Shown in pieces: positions 35,288-43,632 of a DNA stretch of 64,000 nucleotides (the first letter of the stretch is position 1; every line of letters starts with the position of its first letter). The notes beneath the pieces were generated by a model. It was not told the DNA's origin, made no database searches, and worked only from the letters and a program-made list of their open reading frames with translations. The stretch spans positions 31,009 to 95,008 of the forward strand of contig CAZVWE010000006.1 of assembly GCA_964631345.1 (NCBI GenBank), given 5' to 3'. A program made the position numbers and the translations under genes. Origin of the DNA: MGBC163016 sp964631345. Its GTDB lineage: Bacteria > Actinomycetota > Coriobacteriia > Coriobacteriales > Eggerthellaceae.

Positions 35288-36499
35288 CTAGTGCTTGAGC
35301 GACCTCACTGTTTTCCCAAGCATTGCCTTTAAACCATCGTGCCTCAAAACAAACATAGCTGCAGCACCTTTTCCTTTGGCGCGGGCAAGTTCATAGTCGC
35401 GCTTGTACTCGGGAGATTTCTTGGTCTTGTTATATTCATCCCTAAAACCTTGTGGATCATCCATAATCTCATGAATGTGTTTCCACTCATCGGGATAAAA
35501 AAGCGACTCATCCAGCTCTCCACGCTCTTTTGCTTCCTTGTATTCGGATGCGTATCTTTCAAGAAACGGCATCTGGAATTGATCAGCCAAAAGCGAGAAA
35601 GCGAAACCCAGATTATGCATCTTTTTGTAATGGTAAATGCCTATGAACTGCTTTTCCAAATCTGGGTTATCGCGCAAGAACTGCCTGATAAAAGCATATT
35701 CGTCAGGCATACAAAAGACTTTGTTGTTCTGGTTGATAGACGAGGCAGAATTATCTTGCCTGTAATGGTAGAACGCTTCTGGTAAGAACATTCCACGATG
35801 CGCGAAGCAGAAAACCTGGAACCAAAACCCATTGTCCTGGTAAGACGCTCCCGGACTCTCATTGTGGCGAATGTTATGTTCGCGCAGAAATTCGGCTTTA
35901 TATATTCCAGCCCAGTTGAGCATCTGGGCATTGAATAAATCCAAGTTTTCAGAAGGGTTCAACACGACGTTGTAATAAGCGGATTTTGGAGTCAGCTTTT
36001 CGTATTTCGTTAAAAGACTTCCATCTTTTTCAGTCCAGAACTTTATGAAGTCGGATTTCACAAACTCAAGATTGTTTTTCGTTGCCGCTGAGTAAAGCGT
36101 TTCGAACATCTTCTCATCTACGAAATCATCAGACTCCACAATACCAATGTATTCGCCTGTCGCGGCTGCCATGCCAACATTCATGGCGCACCCATAGCCC
36201 CCATTGGGCTTATCGATAATCACAAAGCGCGAATCCTGCGACTGGTATTCTTTGAGCACTTCTAATGTGGAGTCAGTCGAACCATCATTTATGCAAATGA
36301 TCTCGATGTTTGCAAGCGTTTGTGCACTTAGGCTGTCGAGTGTTTGGCGAACATAGTTCTCTACGTTATAGCAAGGGACAACGATGCTAACCGCAGGTAC
36401 GACCTCAGATGCGTTCACAGGTGCATTTGCGGATGTGATCACAGGTGCGGTTGCAGGTGTAGTCGTAGATGTACCTGCAGATATGTTGGCGTTTTCCAT
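35288..36499 (-). CDS. Family 2 glycosyltransferase with Thr/Ala-rich N-terminal tail
   Basis: A 403-residue GT2 enzyme. The first 35 residues are a low-complexity Thr/Ala/Pro/Asn tail ahead of VSIVVPCYNVENYVRQTLDSL; ICINDGSTDSTLEVL, KPNGGYGCAMNVGM and ESDDFVDEKMF follow. The later part (about 180-340) includes NWAGIYKAEFL and SPGASYQDNGFWFQVF, typical of CpsI/WcaA-like transferases. The start ATG at 36499 abuts the stop of the preceding gene directly, with GAGGGG upstream. The two are coupled, with this gene second. Confidence 0.86.
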   Translation of the reverse strand: MENANISAGTSTTTPATAPVITSANAPVNASEVVPAVSIVVPCYNVENYVRQTLDSLSAQTLANIEIICINDGSTDSTLEVLKEYQSQDSRFVIIDKPNGGYGCAMNVGMAAATGEYIGIVESDDFVDEKMFETLYSAATKNNLEFVKSDFIKFWTEKDGSLLTKYEKLTPKSAYYNVVLNPSENLDLFNAQMLNWAGIYKAEFLREHNIRHNESPGASYQDNGFWFQVFCFAHRGMFLPEAFYHYRQDNSASSINQNNKVFCMPDEYAFIRQFLRDNPDLEKQFIGIYHYKKMHNLGFAFSLLADQFQMPFLERYASEYKEAKERGELDESLFYPDEWKHIHEIMDDPQGFRDEYNKTKKSPEYKRDYELARAKGKGAAAMFVLRHDGLKAMLGKTVRSLKH

Positions 36500-37678
36500 T
36501 TATTTCCCCTCGTTGGTGTCATCAAAGAAAAAGGATGCTCCGCGAGATGCCCCCTTCGCAGATCCCATTCTTCCATCCGCCGTCAGGCGACCAGCGACTT
36601 TTCTCCAAGCACTTCGAAATCCACGCATCTTGCATTCATTTAAGAACAGAATCGGATTCGCAAGCCATGGATGCTTCTCATTCAAATCGGGAGACTCCAA
36701 AGTGCCAATTCCTAGCGCCTCACACAAAAGTGCAAATCGTTGGATTCGATCGGGCTCCAAACTAAAAAACTTCGTTCCATGAACATTCAACTCGAGCTCC
36801 TCAAGACGCCCATAAGCCATCTCGCGAAGTACTTGAGCCTTAGCTTCTTGGTCTGCCATGGACTCTATATTCCAAATGGCATAATCAAACGCCCAGTTCA
36901 AAAAGCCCCACTGGAGCTTCTGGTATAGCGCTTCGTCTTTTCTAAGCTCACTCTTCAAAAGACAGATTGCATCATAGAAAGCAAGTGGAGCCTTCTTGCG
37001 TGAATTGGAAACCGAACCTGCTCGCCCTATACGATGAGTTATGAGCACTTCATCTAAAAAGCTAATTCTAGAGGCCTTCACAAGCGCCAAAAACACAAAA
37101 TGAAGATCTTCGCTGTTTTCCAAATCAGGAAAACGTAGGTCGTGCGCTTCTAGAAAGCTTCGTTTGTAGAGCTTGTCCCACGGCCAACCAACAAAAGCCG
37201 TGAAGATGTAGTCTGCCATATCGTTTACATTAAATGGATCCTTAACGGGAATTTGCTCTGCTTTCGCTGTCCAAAGAGCGCGTCTCATACGCCCTGTAGA
37301 ATCATCAAGCTCATTACAACGGCAAACGACAATATCTGCTTCAGTTTCATCCGCACGCTTGACCATCTTCTCAACGAATTGCGCATCATATAGATCATCT
37401 GCATCTAACAACATCACATAATCGCCCTGAGCTAGGCTCAATCCATAATTTCGAGCCTGCCCCTGCCCTGCGTTTTTTTGACTATAAACACGGATTCGAC
37501 CATCACGCTCAGCATAAGAGTTCAATATTGCAAGAGAATCATCAGTAGATCCATCATTAATGCAAATCAAATCAATGTTCTTATATGTTTGCGAAATAAG
37601 GCTGTCGAGCGTTTGCGACAGACACTTCGACATGTTGTAAACAGGAATGACTATAGAAACCTCTACTAAACCCTCCAT
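36500..37678 (-). CDS. Family 2 glycosyltransferase
   Basis: A 392-residue GT2 enzyme beginning VSIVIPVYNMSKCLSQTLDSL, with ICINDGSTDDSL, KNAGQGQARNYGL and LLDADDLYD. A mid-protein WPWDKLYKRSFL and FPDLENSEDLHF segment resembles the glycosyltransferase at 39.3-40.6 kb (WSWDKLFKTSF, FQDLTSTNDALF), so these two are probably related copies. Its downstream neighbour starts on the base after its stop. It is divergent from the DUF2142 gene with about 110 bases between them. Confidence 0.86.
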   Translation of the reverse strand: MEGLVEVSIVIPVYNMSKCLSQTLDSLISQTYKNIDLICINDGSTDDSLAILNSYAERDGRIRVYSQKNAGQGQARNYGLSLAQGDYVMLLDADDLYDAQFVEKMVKRADETEADIVVCRCNELDDSTGRMRRALWTAKAEQIPVKDPFNVNDMADYIFTAFVGWPWDKLYKRSFLEAHDLRFPDLENSEDLHFVFLALVKASRISFLDEVLITHRIGRAGSVSNSRKKAPLAFYDAICLLKSELRKDEALYQKLQWGFLNWAFDYAIWNIESMADQEAKAQVLREMAYGRLEELELNVHGTKFFSLEPDRIQRFALLCEALGIGTLESPDLNEKHPWLANPILFLNECKMRGFRSAWRKVAGRLTADGRMGSAKGASRGASFFFDDTNEGK

Positions 37679-37790
37679 GCCCCATCCTTTTTCTGCTTCA
37701 TTTGTAGGGTTCGATAATGCTTTATTATAGTATCCGTATATTCTTTACGCAGTAGACAAGCATTATTTCGACGGGAGACAGCACGTTTTA

Positions 37791-39314
37791 ATGAATGCAA
37801 CACGCAATGCCTTACACGCATCAGAAAGCACCTCTTTACTCGGGCGTTTTCGTATACCTTCCACACTTCCGGCATTCTTGATCTACTTTGCAATATGCCT
37901 AATCGGCGTCGCCGCTCTCTTTAATGCTGTAATTTGGAGATTTGCAGGCTCATGGAACCCGGTGCTTTTGGCTATAGCCTTCGTGTTCATCCTTGCTGCC
38001 TTGGCTGTGGTTATAGGGTTGGTTCCAAACATTCGAAAAGATCATGCAAAGCTGTTCCTTACAGCTGGAATTCCCCTGGTTATTTCATATGCATTCTTCA
38101 TCATGCTTTTCTCAACACCGGATGAATACACATTCATACATAGAATCTTCGACAATAGAACAACTGGGCTTTTAGATGTACCCGCCCAGCTTCCTGAAGT
38201 TTATTCGTTTGACATGGGATATTCGTTTATACATGGATGGTTCAGTGAACCTTTCGACTACGACACTACCCGTCAAACCGATTTTGCAATCTCTGGAACA
38301 AGTGTAATCCCCTTCTTGCTACCTGCGGCCATCATGGATATAGGGAAAGCTTTGGGCATCAACGGCTTTGTCATGCTTTATGTCTGCAGGCTAGTAAATG
38401 GCAGCATCTTCCTTGTTGCAGGCTGGTGGGCTTTGAATAGACTGCCTTTTGGTAAAACCTTTGCTCTCGTATTTTTGCTGAACCCTTTACTCATACAGCA
38501 AGAGATTGCCCCTTCTTACGATTCGCTAAACAATATTGCCTGCATATGCTTTATCTCGGAATTCTTGTATGTGAAGGCTAAACCGAAGAACAGCGGACTT
38601 CCTGTAATAGATGTTGCGCTGCTGCTATTCTTCATATTCCTAATTGCGACGACAAAGATTGCGTATGTGCCATTTGCAATATTTTGCGCATTATTGATTC
38701 CTGTTATAAAAAGACGTGAATTGCGCATAACCGCGATCGTTTGCGTTGTACTCATCTGTATAGCGCTGCCTGTCTTAATAGCAACAGTACCAGCGTTGCA
38801 AAAAGCAGCATCGAGCGTATTAGGCGCTCAGTTACTAAATGCATTCCCGTCTGCGATAGCAACTCTTCAAGTAACCGGAGTCTTCCACTTGCTACAGTTC
38901 ATGGGTGGAAACTTAGGCTGGCCTTATATGAACGATGTGGGAACTGCAGCAACCGCCATGATTCCCTTCGTTTGGATTCTCTATACAATCCTGTACGTCC
39001 TGGCATTTTTCGCTTGCAGCGACAACGAAAAAGTATTACCAGTGGCAAGTCGTATAGTGCTGATAGTGATTAGCATCTTCATCGGCATTGCCGCTTACTC
39101 TGCCATCAGCGGCGGAACTGCCGGAGCTATCAAATGGTTCCAATCAAGGTATTTGCTCATGCCAGCATTCTGTGGAGCATTCGCACTTATGCCCACTAAA
39201 CACGTGGCAATAAGCAAACGCCTTGAATGCATTCAGCCCTGGATATTCGCGATGGTAGGAATGCTATTGGCATTAGCTAGCATTTGCGCCGTAATGATTA
39301 GATTCTACTGGTAG
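37791..39314 (+). CDS. DUF2142-type polytopic membrane protein
   Basis: A 507-residue membrane protein with about eleven hydrophobic segments, matching the DUF2142 family of polysaccharide-cluster proteins. Extracytoplasmic loops include STPDEYTFIHRIFDN (about 104-118), which holds an acidic pair like those in GT-C glycosyltransferases, and a long loop around DTTRQTDFAISGTS. A polyprenyl-phosphate-sugar-dependent glycosyltransferase role is plausible but unproven. It is followed 7 bases later by a glycosyltransferase with its own GGAG site, so the two form an operon. Confidence 0.78.
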   Translation: MNATRNALHASESTSLLGRFRIPSTLPAFLIYFAICLIGVAALFNAVIWRFAGSWNPVLLAIAFVFILAALAVVIGLVPNIRKDHAKLFLTAGIPLVISYAFFIMLFSTPDEYTFIHRIFDNRTTGLLDVPAQLPEVYSFDMGYSFIHGWFSEPFDYDTTRQTDFAISGTSVIPFLLPAAIMDIGKALGINGFVMLYVCRLVNGSIFLVAGWWALNRLPFGKTFALVFLLNPLLIQQEIAPSYDSLNNIACICFISEFLYVKAKPKNSGLPVIDVALLLFFIFLIATTKIAYVPFAIFCALLIPVIKRRELRITAIVCVVLICIALPVLIATVPALQKAASSVLGAQLLNAFPSAIATLQVTGVFHLLQFMGGNLGWPYMNDVGTAATAMIPFVWILYTILYVLAFFACSDNEKVLPVASRIVLIVISIFIGIAAYSAISGGTAGAIKWFQSRYLLMPAFCGAFALMPTKHVAISKRLECIQPWIFAMVGMLLALASICAVMIRFYW

Positions 39315-39321
39315 GAGCGAT

Positions 39322-40557
39322 ATGGGAAATCGAGCGGCATACACAATGCTTGAGCCTTCAGGGTCTTCCATCTCGTCAGCAGCTGGCCTCCCAGCAATTT
39401 CAGTGATCATTCCTGTTTTCAATGGCGAAAAGTATCTTCAAGAGACGCTTTTGAGCATTCAGCAGCAAACCATGGAGAACTTCGAAGTTATTGTTGTTAA
39501 TGATGGTTCTACTGATAAAACTGGAGACATTGCTTCGCAATTCGCCGAAGGCGATTCGCGATTCAAATTAATTAAACAAGACAACAAAGGTGCCGGAATA
39601 GCTCGAAATGTAGGGCTAGCAGAAGCCAATGGCGAATACCTGCTCTTCTTCGATTCCGATGATGTAATGCATACTGACATGCTTGAAACGATGGTCAATG
39701 CAGCTCACAAATTCAATGCTGACGCGCTTGTTTGCAGAGCCAGGACCTTCCACTCAGAAAACAGCGACGGTGCTTCCAACCAAAAGATTTTTGAAGACTC
39801 AAACTGGGGGCCTCACGGGGTCGACTTCCTGACACCTTACAAAGGAATAGAGCTTCCAGAATCCCCTTTCTTTACCACTATTGGGTGGTCTTGGGACAAA
39901 CTCTTTAAGACTTCTTTTATCCGCAAGATGGCTTTGAAATTTCAAGATCTTACGTCCACAAATGATGCGCTGTTCGTATTTGTGGGACTTGCCCTTGCGG
40001 AAAGAATTGTATTTATCGAGGACTATTTGGTAGACCACAGGATGCGGACAGGCTCGGTTTCAACTGCCTCTCGAAATGCCGCGCCCCACAACGCAAAAGC
40101 TGCATATTTAGGCATCAAGGAAAAGTTGCGGGAGCACCCCAAAGCGTACGCCATGCTTGACACCGCTATCACCAATTGGGGACTTAATCATCTTCGCTGG
40201 AACTATAGAACTTTAGAAGACGAAGCTAGAATTGAGGCCTTCAAGGACTACTTGGAACTACTTTCTGAAACCCAAGCAATACCCAACTTCTGCTACCACG
40301 ACGAAGAGGAAGAATGGGTGCTAGAGGCCTTTCAGACACTGGCTTTAAATTGTGAGCCAAGTGCATCGGCGCCAGGTATTCCTTTAGGCATAGAACCTGC
40401 AATCTTGATGAAAATTGCGGATTTAGCAATTGATCTAGGACTCGAAAAAAGAAAGTCCGCAGATTTGATCCACCAGCGCGATTGCGTAGCCAATTCGCTT
40501 TCCTTTAAGATCGGACGTGCCGTCACTTGCATTCCACGCAAACTCCGCGGGAATTAG
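39322..40557 (+). CDS. Family 2 glycosyltransferase
   Basis: A 411-residue GT2 enzyme: ISVIIPVFNGEKYLQETLLSI, VIVVNDGSTDKTGDI, DNKGAGIARNVGLAEA and FFDSDDVMH. The start ATG at 39322 has TAGGAGC about 5 bases upstream. It resembles the 36.5-37.7 kb glycosyltransferase in its middle section. It is second in a two-gene operon after the DUF2142 protein and is followed by a hairpin. Confidence 0.87.
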   Translation: MGNRAAYTMLEPSGSSISSAAGLPAISVIIPVFNGEKYLQETLLSIQQQTMENFEVIVVNDGSTDKTGDIASQFAEGDSRFKLIKQDNKGAGIARNVGLAEANGEYLLFFDSDDVMHTDMLETMVNAAHKFNADALVCRARTFHSENSDGASNQKIFEDSNWGPHGVDFLTPYKGIELPESPFFTTIGWSWDKLFKTSFIRKMALKFQDLTSTNDALFVFVGLALAERIVFIEDYLVDHRMRTGSVSTASRNAAPHNAKAAYLGIKEKLREHPKAYAMLDTAITNWGLNHLRWNYRTLEDEARIEAFKDYLELLSETQAIPNFCYHDEEEEWVLEAFQTLALNCEPSASAPGIPLGIEPAILMKIADLAIDLGLEKRKSADLIHQRDCVANSLSFKIGRAVTCIPRKLRGN

Positions 40558-40596
40558 ATAATTCCTCAAGTTTCGTACTTTAAATACACTTGATTT

Positions 40597-40623
40597 CTTG
40601 ATTGTAAATTCAAAACAATCAAG
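40597..40623. terminator. Hairpin between convergent genes
   Basis: A 9-bp perfect stem, CTTGATTGT (40597-40605) and its complement (40615-40623), with a 9-base loop, in AT-rich sequence. It lies between the plus-strand glycosyltransferase and the minus-strand ATPase. The T-run is short, so efficiency is uncertain. Confidence 0.55.
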
Positions 40624-40645
40624 TATTGTTTAAAGACTATATAAC

Positions 40646-41767
40646 TCAAAAATTTTGTCGCTGTGAAAGATATTCCTTAAACCCTGGCATTGCGAATTTG
40701 AGACCACCTTCAATAGTCTCTTCAATCAAACCTGCTTGGATCAAGCGCTTTTTATAAATTGAGATATGCGCCGAAGGTTTATCAAGTCTCTTCATAAGAT
40801 CTGATCTTCGGCTTTCGTTAATATCAGGAATCATGGCCAGCAAAAAATTCCTATCTGCCCGAGAGAGTTCGGAATAAGTTAAGTCAAATATCCGATCAGC
40901 CATCTCTGCCCTAGCAATCTCCGCTCCCGCTTCAATGTCGTCTATGGTAATTACGGCAGAATCAGGATGCATTCTCCACGCTCTGTATCCTAGAAGCTGA
41001 AAAAGAAAAGGGAAGCCGCCAATGATTTCAACAGCTTTCTTCAAAGCTTCTGGCACTATACTTCGCCCACCATTCTCAATAGTTAACTTGAATGCTTCTT
41101 CAACCTCATAATCCGATAATAATCCGAGATCAAATCTTTGGGCTCTTCGCAAAAAAGAGGTGCTTTTCCCAGAAAGTAGAGAAGATATGTTATAAGGTAG
41201 CCCTGCCATAAGCAAACCCACAACCTTCCCCTCGCGCACGAAATGCTGAAAAGTGGATATAAGTTCTGTCATCTCGGCTAGATCGACATCAACTTCATCA
41301 ACCGTAATTAATAAACCTACATTAATTTTTTTCAGATCTTCTAATAAGGCGTTCATTTGTGTGCGCCAATTTGGCTGGTTACCAGATTCATTCTTCCAGT
41401 GAACGCTGCCGATTCCTGCAATACTTAACCCATCTACATATTTCTTTTTTTCAGTATCTATCAAATGTGCGGCTGATTCCTCTGCTCGTTGATAAATATC
41501 ATCAAGCATGCCAGGAATAGCAGTAACGTCAGCTTTGATCCATCCTAATTGTTCAGCTTCATTGCCTATATACGAAAGCAAAGCCGTCTTTCCTGTGCCT
41601 CTTGTCCCGATAAAAACAGAACACACATTCAACGACTTATCGTCGAGGACTTCTAAAAGATCTGAAAGAATATCATCACGACCAGCAAAATATGCCGGTA
41701 TTTTTCCAAACTCCGGAGTGAACGGATTTTTCTTACGCTGATTATTTCTAATTGTCTTATCAGGCAT
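40646..41767 (-). CDS. AAA ATPase with C-terminal winged helix
   Basis: A 373-residue P-loop ATPase of the Orc1/Cdc6- or STAND-like AAA_16 type. It has FAGRDDILSDLLEVL, Walker A GTRGTGKTALL, Walker B LLITVDEVDVD and a sensor-like AGLPYN. A C-terminal helix-turn-helix-like part (NESRRSDLMKRLDKPSAHISIYKKRLIQAGLI) precedes a final KFAMPGFKEYL. I prefer the ATG at 41767 (MPDKTIRNN, behind AGAGGAG) because the ATG at 41800 falls inside a perfect palindrome. Similar lone ATPases occur in mobile or defence regions; no partner is visible. It is out of place among sugar genes. Confidence 0.8.
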   Translation of the reverse strand: MPDKTIRNNQRKKNPFTPEFGKIPAYFAGRDDILSDLLEVLDDKSLNVCSVFIGTRGTGKTALLSYIGNEAEQLGWIKADVTAIPGMLDDIYQRAEESAAHLIDTEKKKYVDGLSIAGIGSVHWKNESGNQPNWRTQMNALLEDLKKINVGLLITVDEVDVDLAEMTELISTFQHFVREGKVVGLLMAGLPYNISSLLSGKSTSFLRRAQRFDLGLLSDYEVEEAFKLTIENGGRSIVPEALKKAVEIIGGFPFLFQLLGYRAWRMHPDSAVITIDDIEAGAEIARAEMADRIFDLTYSELSRADRNFLLAMIPDINESRRSDLMKRLDKPSAHISIYKKRLIQAGLIEETIEGGLKFAMPGFKEYLSQRQNF

Positions 41768-41797
41768 AACTCCTCTTTTCGACAATTCAAACTGCAA

Positions 41798-41821
41798 CAA
41801 AACTGAGATATCTCAGTTTTG
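41798..41821. promoter_or_regulatory. 24-bp perfect palindrome upstream of ATPase
   Basis: CAAAACTGAGAT and its exact complement meet with no spacer at 41798-41821, about 31 bases before the ATPase start. The symmetry suggests an operator for a dimeric regulator. Confidence 0.65.
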
Positions 41822-41842
41822 ACGATACTTTTTCTTTAATAA

Positions 41843-41907
41843 TTTTAGCGTCCTTTAACTTTTTTAGCACGCTTTAACTCTTTTAGCACCTTTTAACTTT
41901 TTTAGCG
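41843..41907. repeat. 19-bp tandem repeat, three copies plus a partial
   Basis: Units start at 41843, 41862 and 41881, with a partial unit at 41900, an exact 19-base period. The consensus is approximately TTTTAGCACCCTTTAACTT. They lie upstream of the minus-strand ATPase and behind its palindrome. They look like an iterated binding site. Units abut without spacers, so this is not a CRISPR array. Confidence 0.8.
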
Positions 41908-41966
41908 ATGGACATGTATGCCTTTTAGCCTTATTAGAAGTGAATCAAAAAGTCATAAAGATTGGC

Positions 41967-42029
41967 TATCTACCCTTATAAAACTTCTCATAGTAGTCGC
42001 GATATGCGCCACTTGACTTGTGGCGTGCT
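41967..42029 (-). pseudogene. Remnant of an rfbB 3' end
   Basis: About 60 bases match the last codons of the intact rfbB gene (43618-43677). A 34-base core (41982-42015 against 43633-43666) is identical, with four transitions on one side and a 5-base ACTTG duplication on the other. Translated on the minus strand it gives the RfbB ending YRDYYEKFYKGR-stop, compared with ...KDR-stop in the intact gene. It has the same orientation as rfbB, so the AbiF cassette lies between two direct copies of this gene end. Confidence 0.88.
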
Positions 42030-42062
42030 CAATATCTTTGTAATCTTATTGCAAAGATATTG
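42030..42062. repeat. Hairpin at the edge of the rfbB remnant
   Basis: An 11-bp perfect inverted repeat (CAATATCTTTG at 42030-42040, complement at 42052-42062) with an 11-base loop begins exactly where homology to rfbB stops. It could be a terminator inherited with the remnant or an end of the inserted segment. From 42063 to 42159 I see nothing but AT-rich sequence. Confidence 0.65.
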
Positions 42063-42159
42063 TTTATCTCATCAAGGTATTGCGAAGGCACTTAACTAGA
42101 CATCAATCTTTATGGTTTTTATATGTTTAATTTATGAATTCTTGCAAAACGTGTTTTAT

Positions 42160-42199
42160 CAGGATTAGGATGTCGTCTATAGACGACATCCTAATCCTG
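42160..42199. repeat. 40-bp perfect palindrome
   Basis: Arms of 20 bases (CAGGATTAGGATGTCGTCTA and its exact complement) with no spacer. It directly abuts the next palindrome. Long spacer-free palindromes are usually unstable in bacteria, so this is either a functional structure, a very recent rearrangement or an assembly fold-back artefact. Confidence 0.9.
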
Positions 42200-42263
42200 T
42201 AGATTGACTGAGGAAGTTACACTCCCTGCTTAAGCAGGGAGTGTAACTTCCTCAGTCAATCTA
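42200..42263. repeat. 64-bp perfect palindrome
   Basis: Arms of 32 bases meet at 42231/42232 with no mismatch and no spacer; the centre is CTGCTTAAGCAG. It begins on the base after the 40-bp palindrome ends. A transcript would form a very stable hairpin. It lies 32 bases before a possible -10 element for the AbiF-associated RNA. Confidence 0.9.
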
Positions 42264-42304
42264 GGCAATTGGAAAATACTAGAACGGCATGGTGTATTAT
42301 ATTT

Positions 42305-42367
42305 CGCGATGTGAAAACCTTAACGGGTTTATCGGCCTCGAGTGCCCGCACTCGAGGCCGTTTTTTT
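42305..42367 (+). ncRNA. Candidate AbiF-associated antitoxin RNA
   Basis: A short stretch with a weak hairpin (AAACC 42315-42319 with GGTTT 42326-42330) followed by a strong GC-rich intrinsic terminator, directly upstream of the abiF-like gene. A possible promoter is TTGGAA (42269-42274) with TATTAT (42295-42300), 20-base spacing. AbiF genes are known to travel with a conserved upstream RNA, and a short terminated leader here fits. The 5' end is a guess, and I could not compare it with a covariance model. Confidence 0.55.
42333..42367 (+). terminator. Strong intrinsic terminator before abiF
   Basis: A 13-bp perfect stem (CGGCCTCGAGTGC 42333-42345 and complement 42348-42360) with a 2-base gap, followed by seven T residues. 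It is much more GC-rich than its surroundings. It lies upstream of the coding start and would leave only read-through transcripts for the toxin gene. Confidence 0.9.
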
Positions 42368-42387
42368 ATTATCTAAAGAGTGTACTA

Positions 42388-43632
42388 TTGGTAAAGTTAT
42401 GCATACACAACCAAGTCCCCACACCACAAGACCAAGTATCTTGCATGGTAGAGAATGGCGTCGAATTCAAGCTAATGTCAAAATCAGATGCCGAGCGCTT
42501 TCTTACTTATAGCAATTTCTTTTTTAAAGTAAAAGCATTCGATAAAAACTTTGACAAGTATAAAGACGAAAAATCTCCGTGTTTTGGGAAATACATAAAT
42601 CTTGACTTTGAATACTTAGTGGATCTTTCCCGTAAAGATGCAAGCTTGAGAGAGTTGATTCTCGACCTTGCCCTTGACTTAGAACACTACCTTAAAGTGG
42701 CTGTAAATCGCGTTCTTATGAATGCGCAAGTTGACACTCCAACACTGCTACAATCGTTCTTCACTTTCTCTGAACAAAAAACCTTGCAAGAAATCGGAGT
42801 ACACGCTGCTAAAAGTTCTATAAAGGCCGAAATATCTAGTATTCGTGTATCTTTGGAGAAATTGGATTCGACCATCAAAGAGGACAATACTCAGGACGAC
42901 ATAATAGGAACCCTAGTTTCCGAGATATATTCAAACTCTAACAAGATGTGCAACGGATATGATTCTAAACATGTCATAAAGTCATTAGAGCATCTAGGGT
43001 CATCATACTACTCAAGAAGACTTTTTGATAAGTACGGCAATATAGACAACATGGAGCCTTGGCATTTTATGGAAATGTCTTCCTTCGGTGATTTCATCAG
43101 CTTCTATAAATACATCTTCTTTGATTCGAATAGGGAATCCGAGCTAAAATCCAACCCTTCAACTACAGCGGACGCCAGCAAGGCTAAACAGATCAAGAAC
43201 TTATTGTTTCCAGCAAAGACTCTTCGCAATGCCGCCGCTCATAATGACTGCTTACTTAATACATTAAATGACCGCATGAAAAAACCAATTAAGTCTATAT
43301 TTGTGAATTTAAGCGAAATTGACGATATAGATAAAACGCTGCTAGAGAAAGCTTGGAAAACACCCGTAGTTCACGATTTTGCGGCATTGCTGATATGTTA
43401 CGACCTAATTGTGCCCATGGGAGAATCCAAAGATGGTAGTTCACATAAACTTCAACGAATCCATAATTGTTTAAGCAAAGATATGGCCTATTACGATAAG
43501 CAAGAAAATACCAAGCATGCACTTCTGCTATTGGCTAATATTGTTCATTGTTTTGCAAAGTCATGGAAAACTCAGAGTAATGGCAATTTAGCAATGACCG
43601 ACCGATCAGCAAGCGCTTATCTGTCCTTGTAG
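42388..43632 (+). CDS. AbiF/AbiD-type (Abi_2) HEPN protein
   Basis: A 414-residue abortive-infection protein of the Abi_2 family, likely an RNase toxin. The N-terminal pattern PTPQDQVSCMVENGVEF...AERFLTYSNFFFKVKAF matches the family's opening repeat-like helix pattern. LRELILDLALDLEHYLKVAVNRVL is the following helix, and LRNAAAHND gives the HEPN R-x4-H motif (Arg280, His285). I start at the TTG at 42388, with AAAGAG about 7 bases upstream, because the open frame from 42289 runs through an intrinsic terminator. ATGs at 42445 and 42475 are alternatives but would cut the N-terminal motif. The last 16 bases overlap the 3' end of convergent rfbB. Two copies of the rfbB end flank it. Confidence 0.8.
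   Translation: MVKLCIHNQVPTPQDQVSCMVENGVEFKLMSKSDAERFLTYSNFFFKVKAFDKNFDKYKDEKSPCFGKYINLDFEYLVDLSRKDASLRELILDLALDLEHYLKVAVNRVLMNAQVDTPTLLQSFFTFSEQKTLQEIGVHAAKSSIKAEISSIRVSLEKLDSTIKEDNTQDDIIGTLVSEIYSNSNKMCNGYDSKHVIKSLEHLGSSYYSRRLFDKYGNIDNMEPWHFMEMSSFGDFISFYKYIFFDSNRESELKSNPSTTADASKAKQIKNLLFPAKTLRNAAAHNDCLLNTLNDRMKKPIKSIFVNLSEIDDIDKTLLEKAWKTPVVHDFAALLICYDLIVPMGESKDGSSHKLQRIHNCLSKDMAYYDKQENTKHALLLLANIVHCFAKSWKTQSNGNLAMTDRSASAYLSL

Noticed and set aside
41843..41940. Possible CRISPR array from evenly spaced repeats
   Set aside because: The 19-base units abut directly with no spacers, only three and a half copies exist, and no cas genes are nearby.
42160..42263. Terminal inverted repeats of an insertion sequence
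   Set aside because: The arms meet with no sequence between them and no transposase or target duplication is visible.
42289..42387. ATG at 42289 as the start of the AbiF-like protein
   Set aside because: The frame from that ATG passes through a 13-bp stem plus seven-T intrinsic terminator and encodes no family sequence there.
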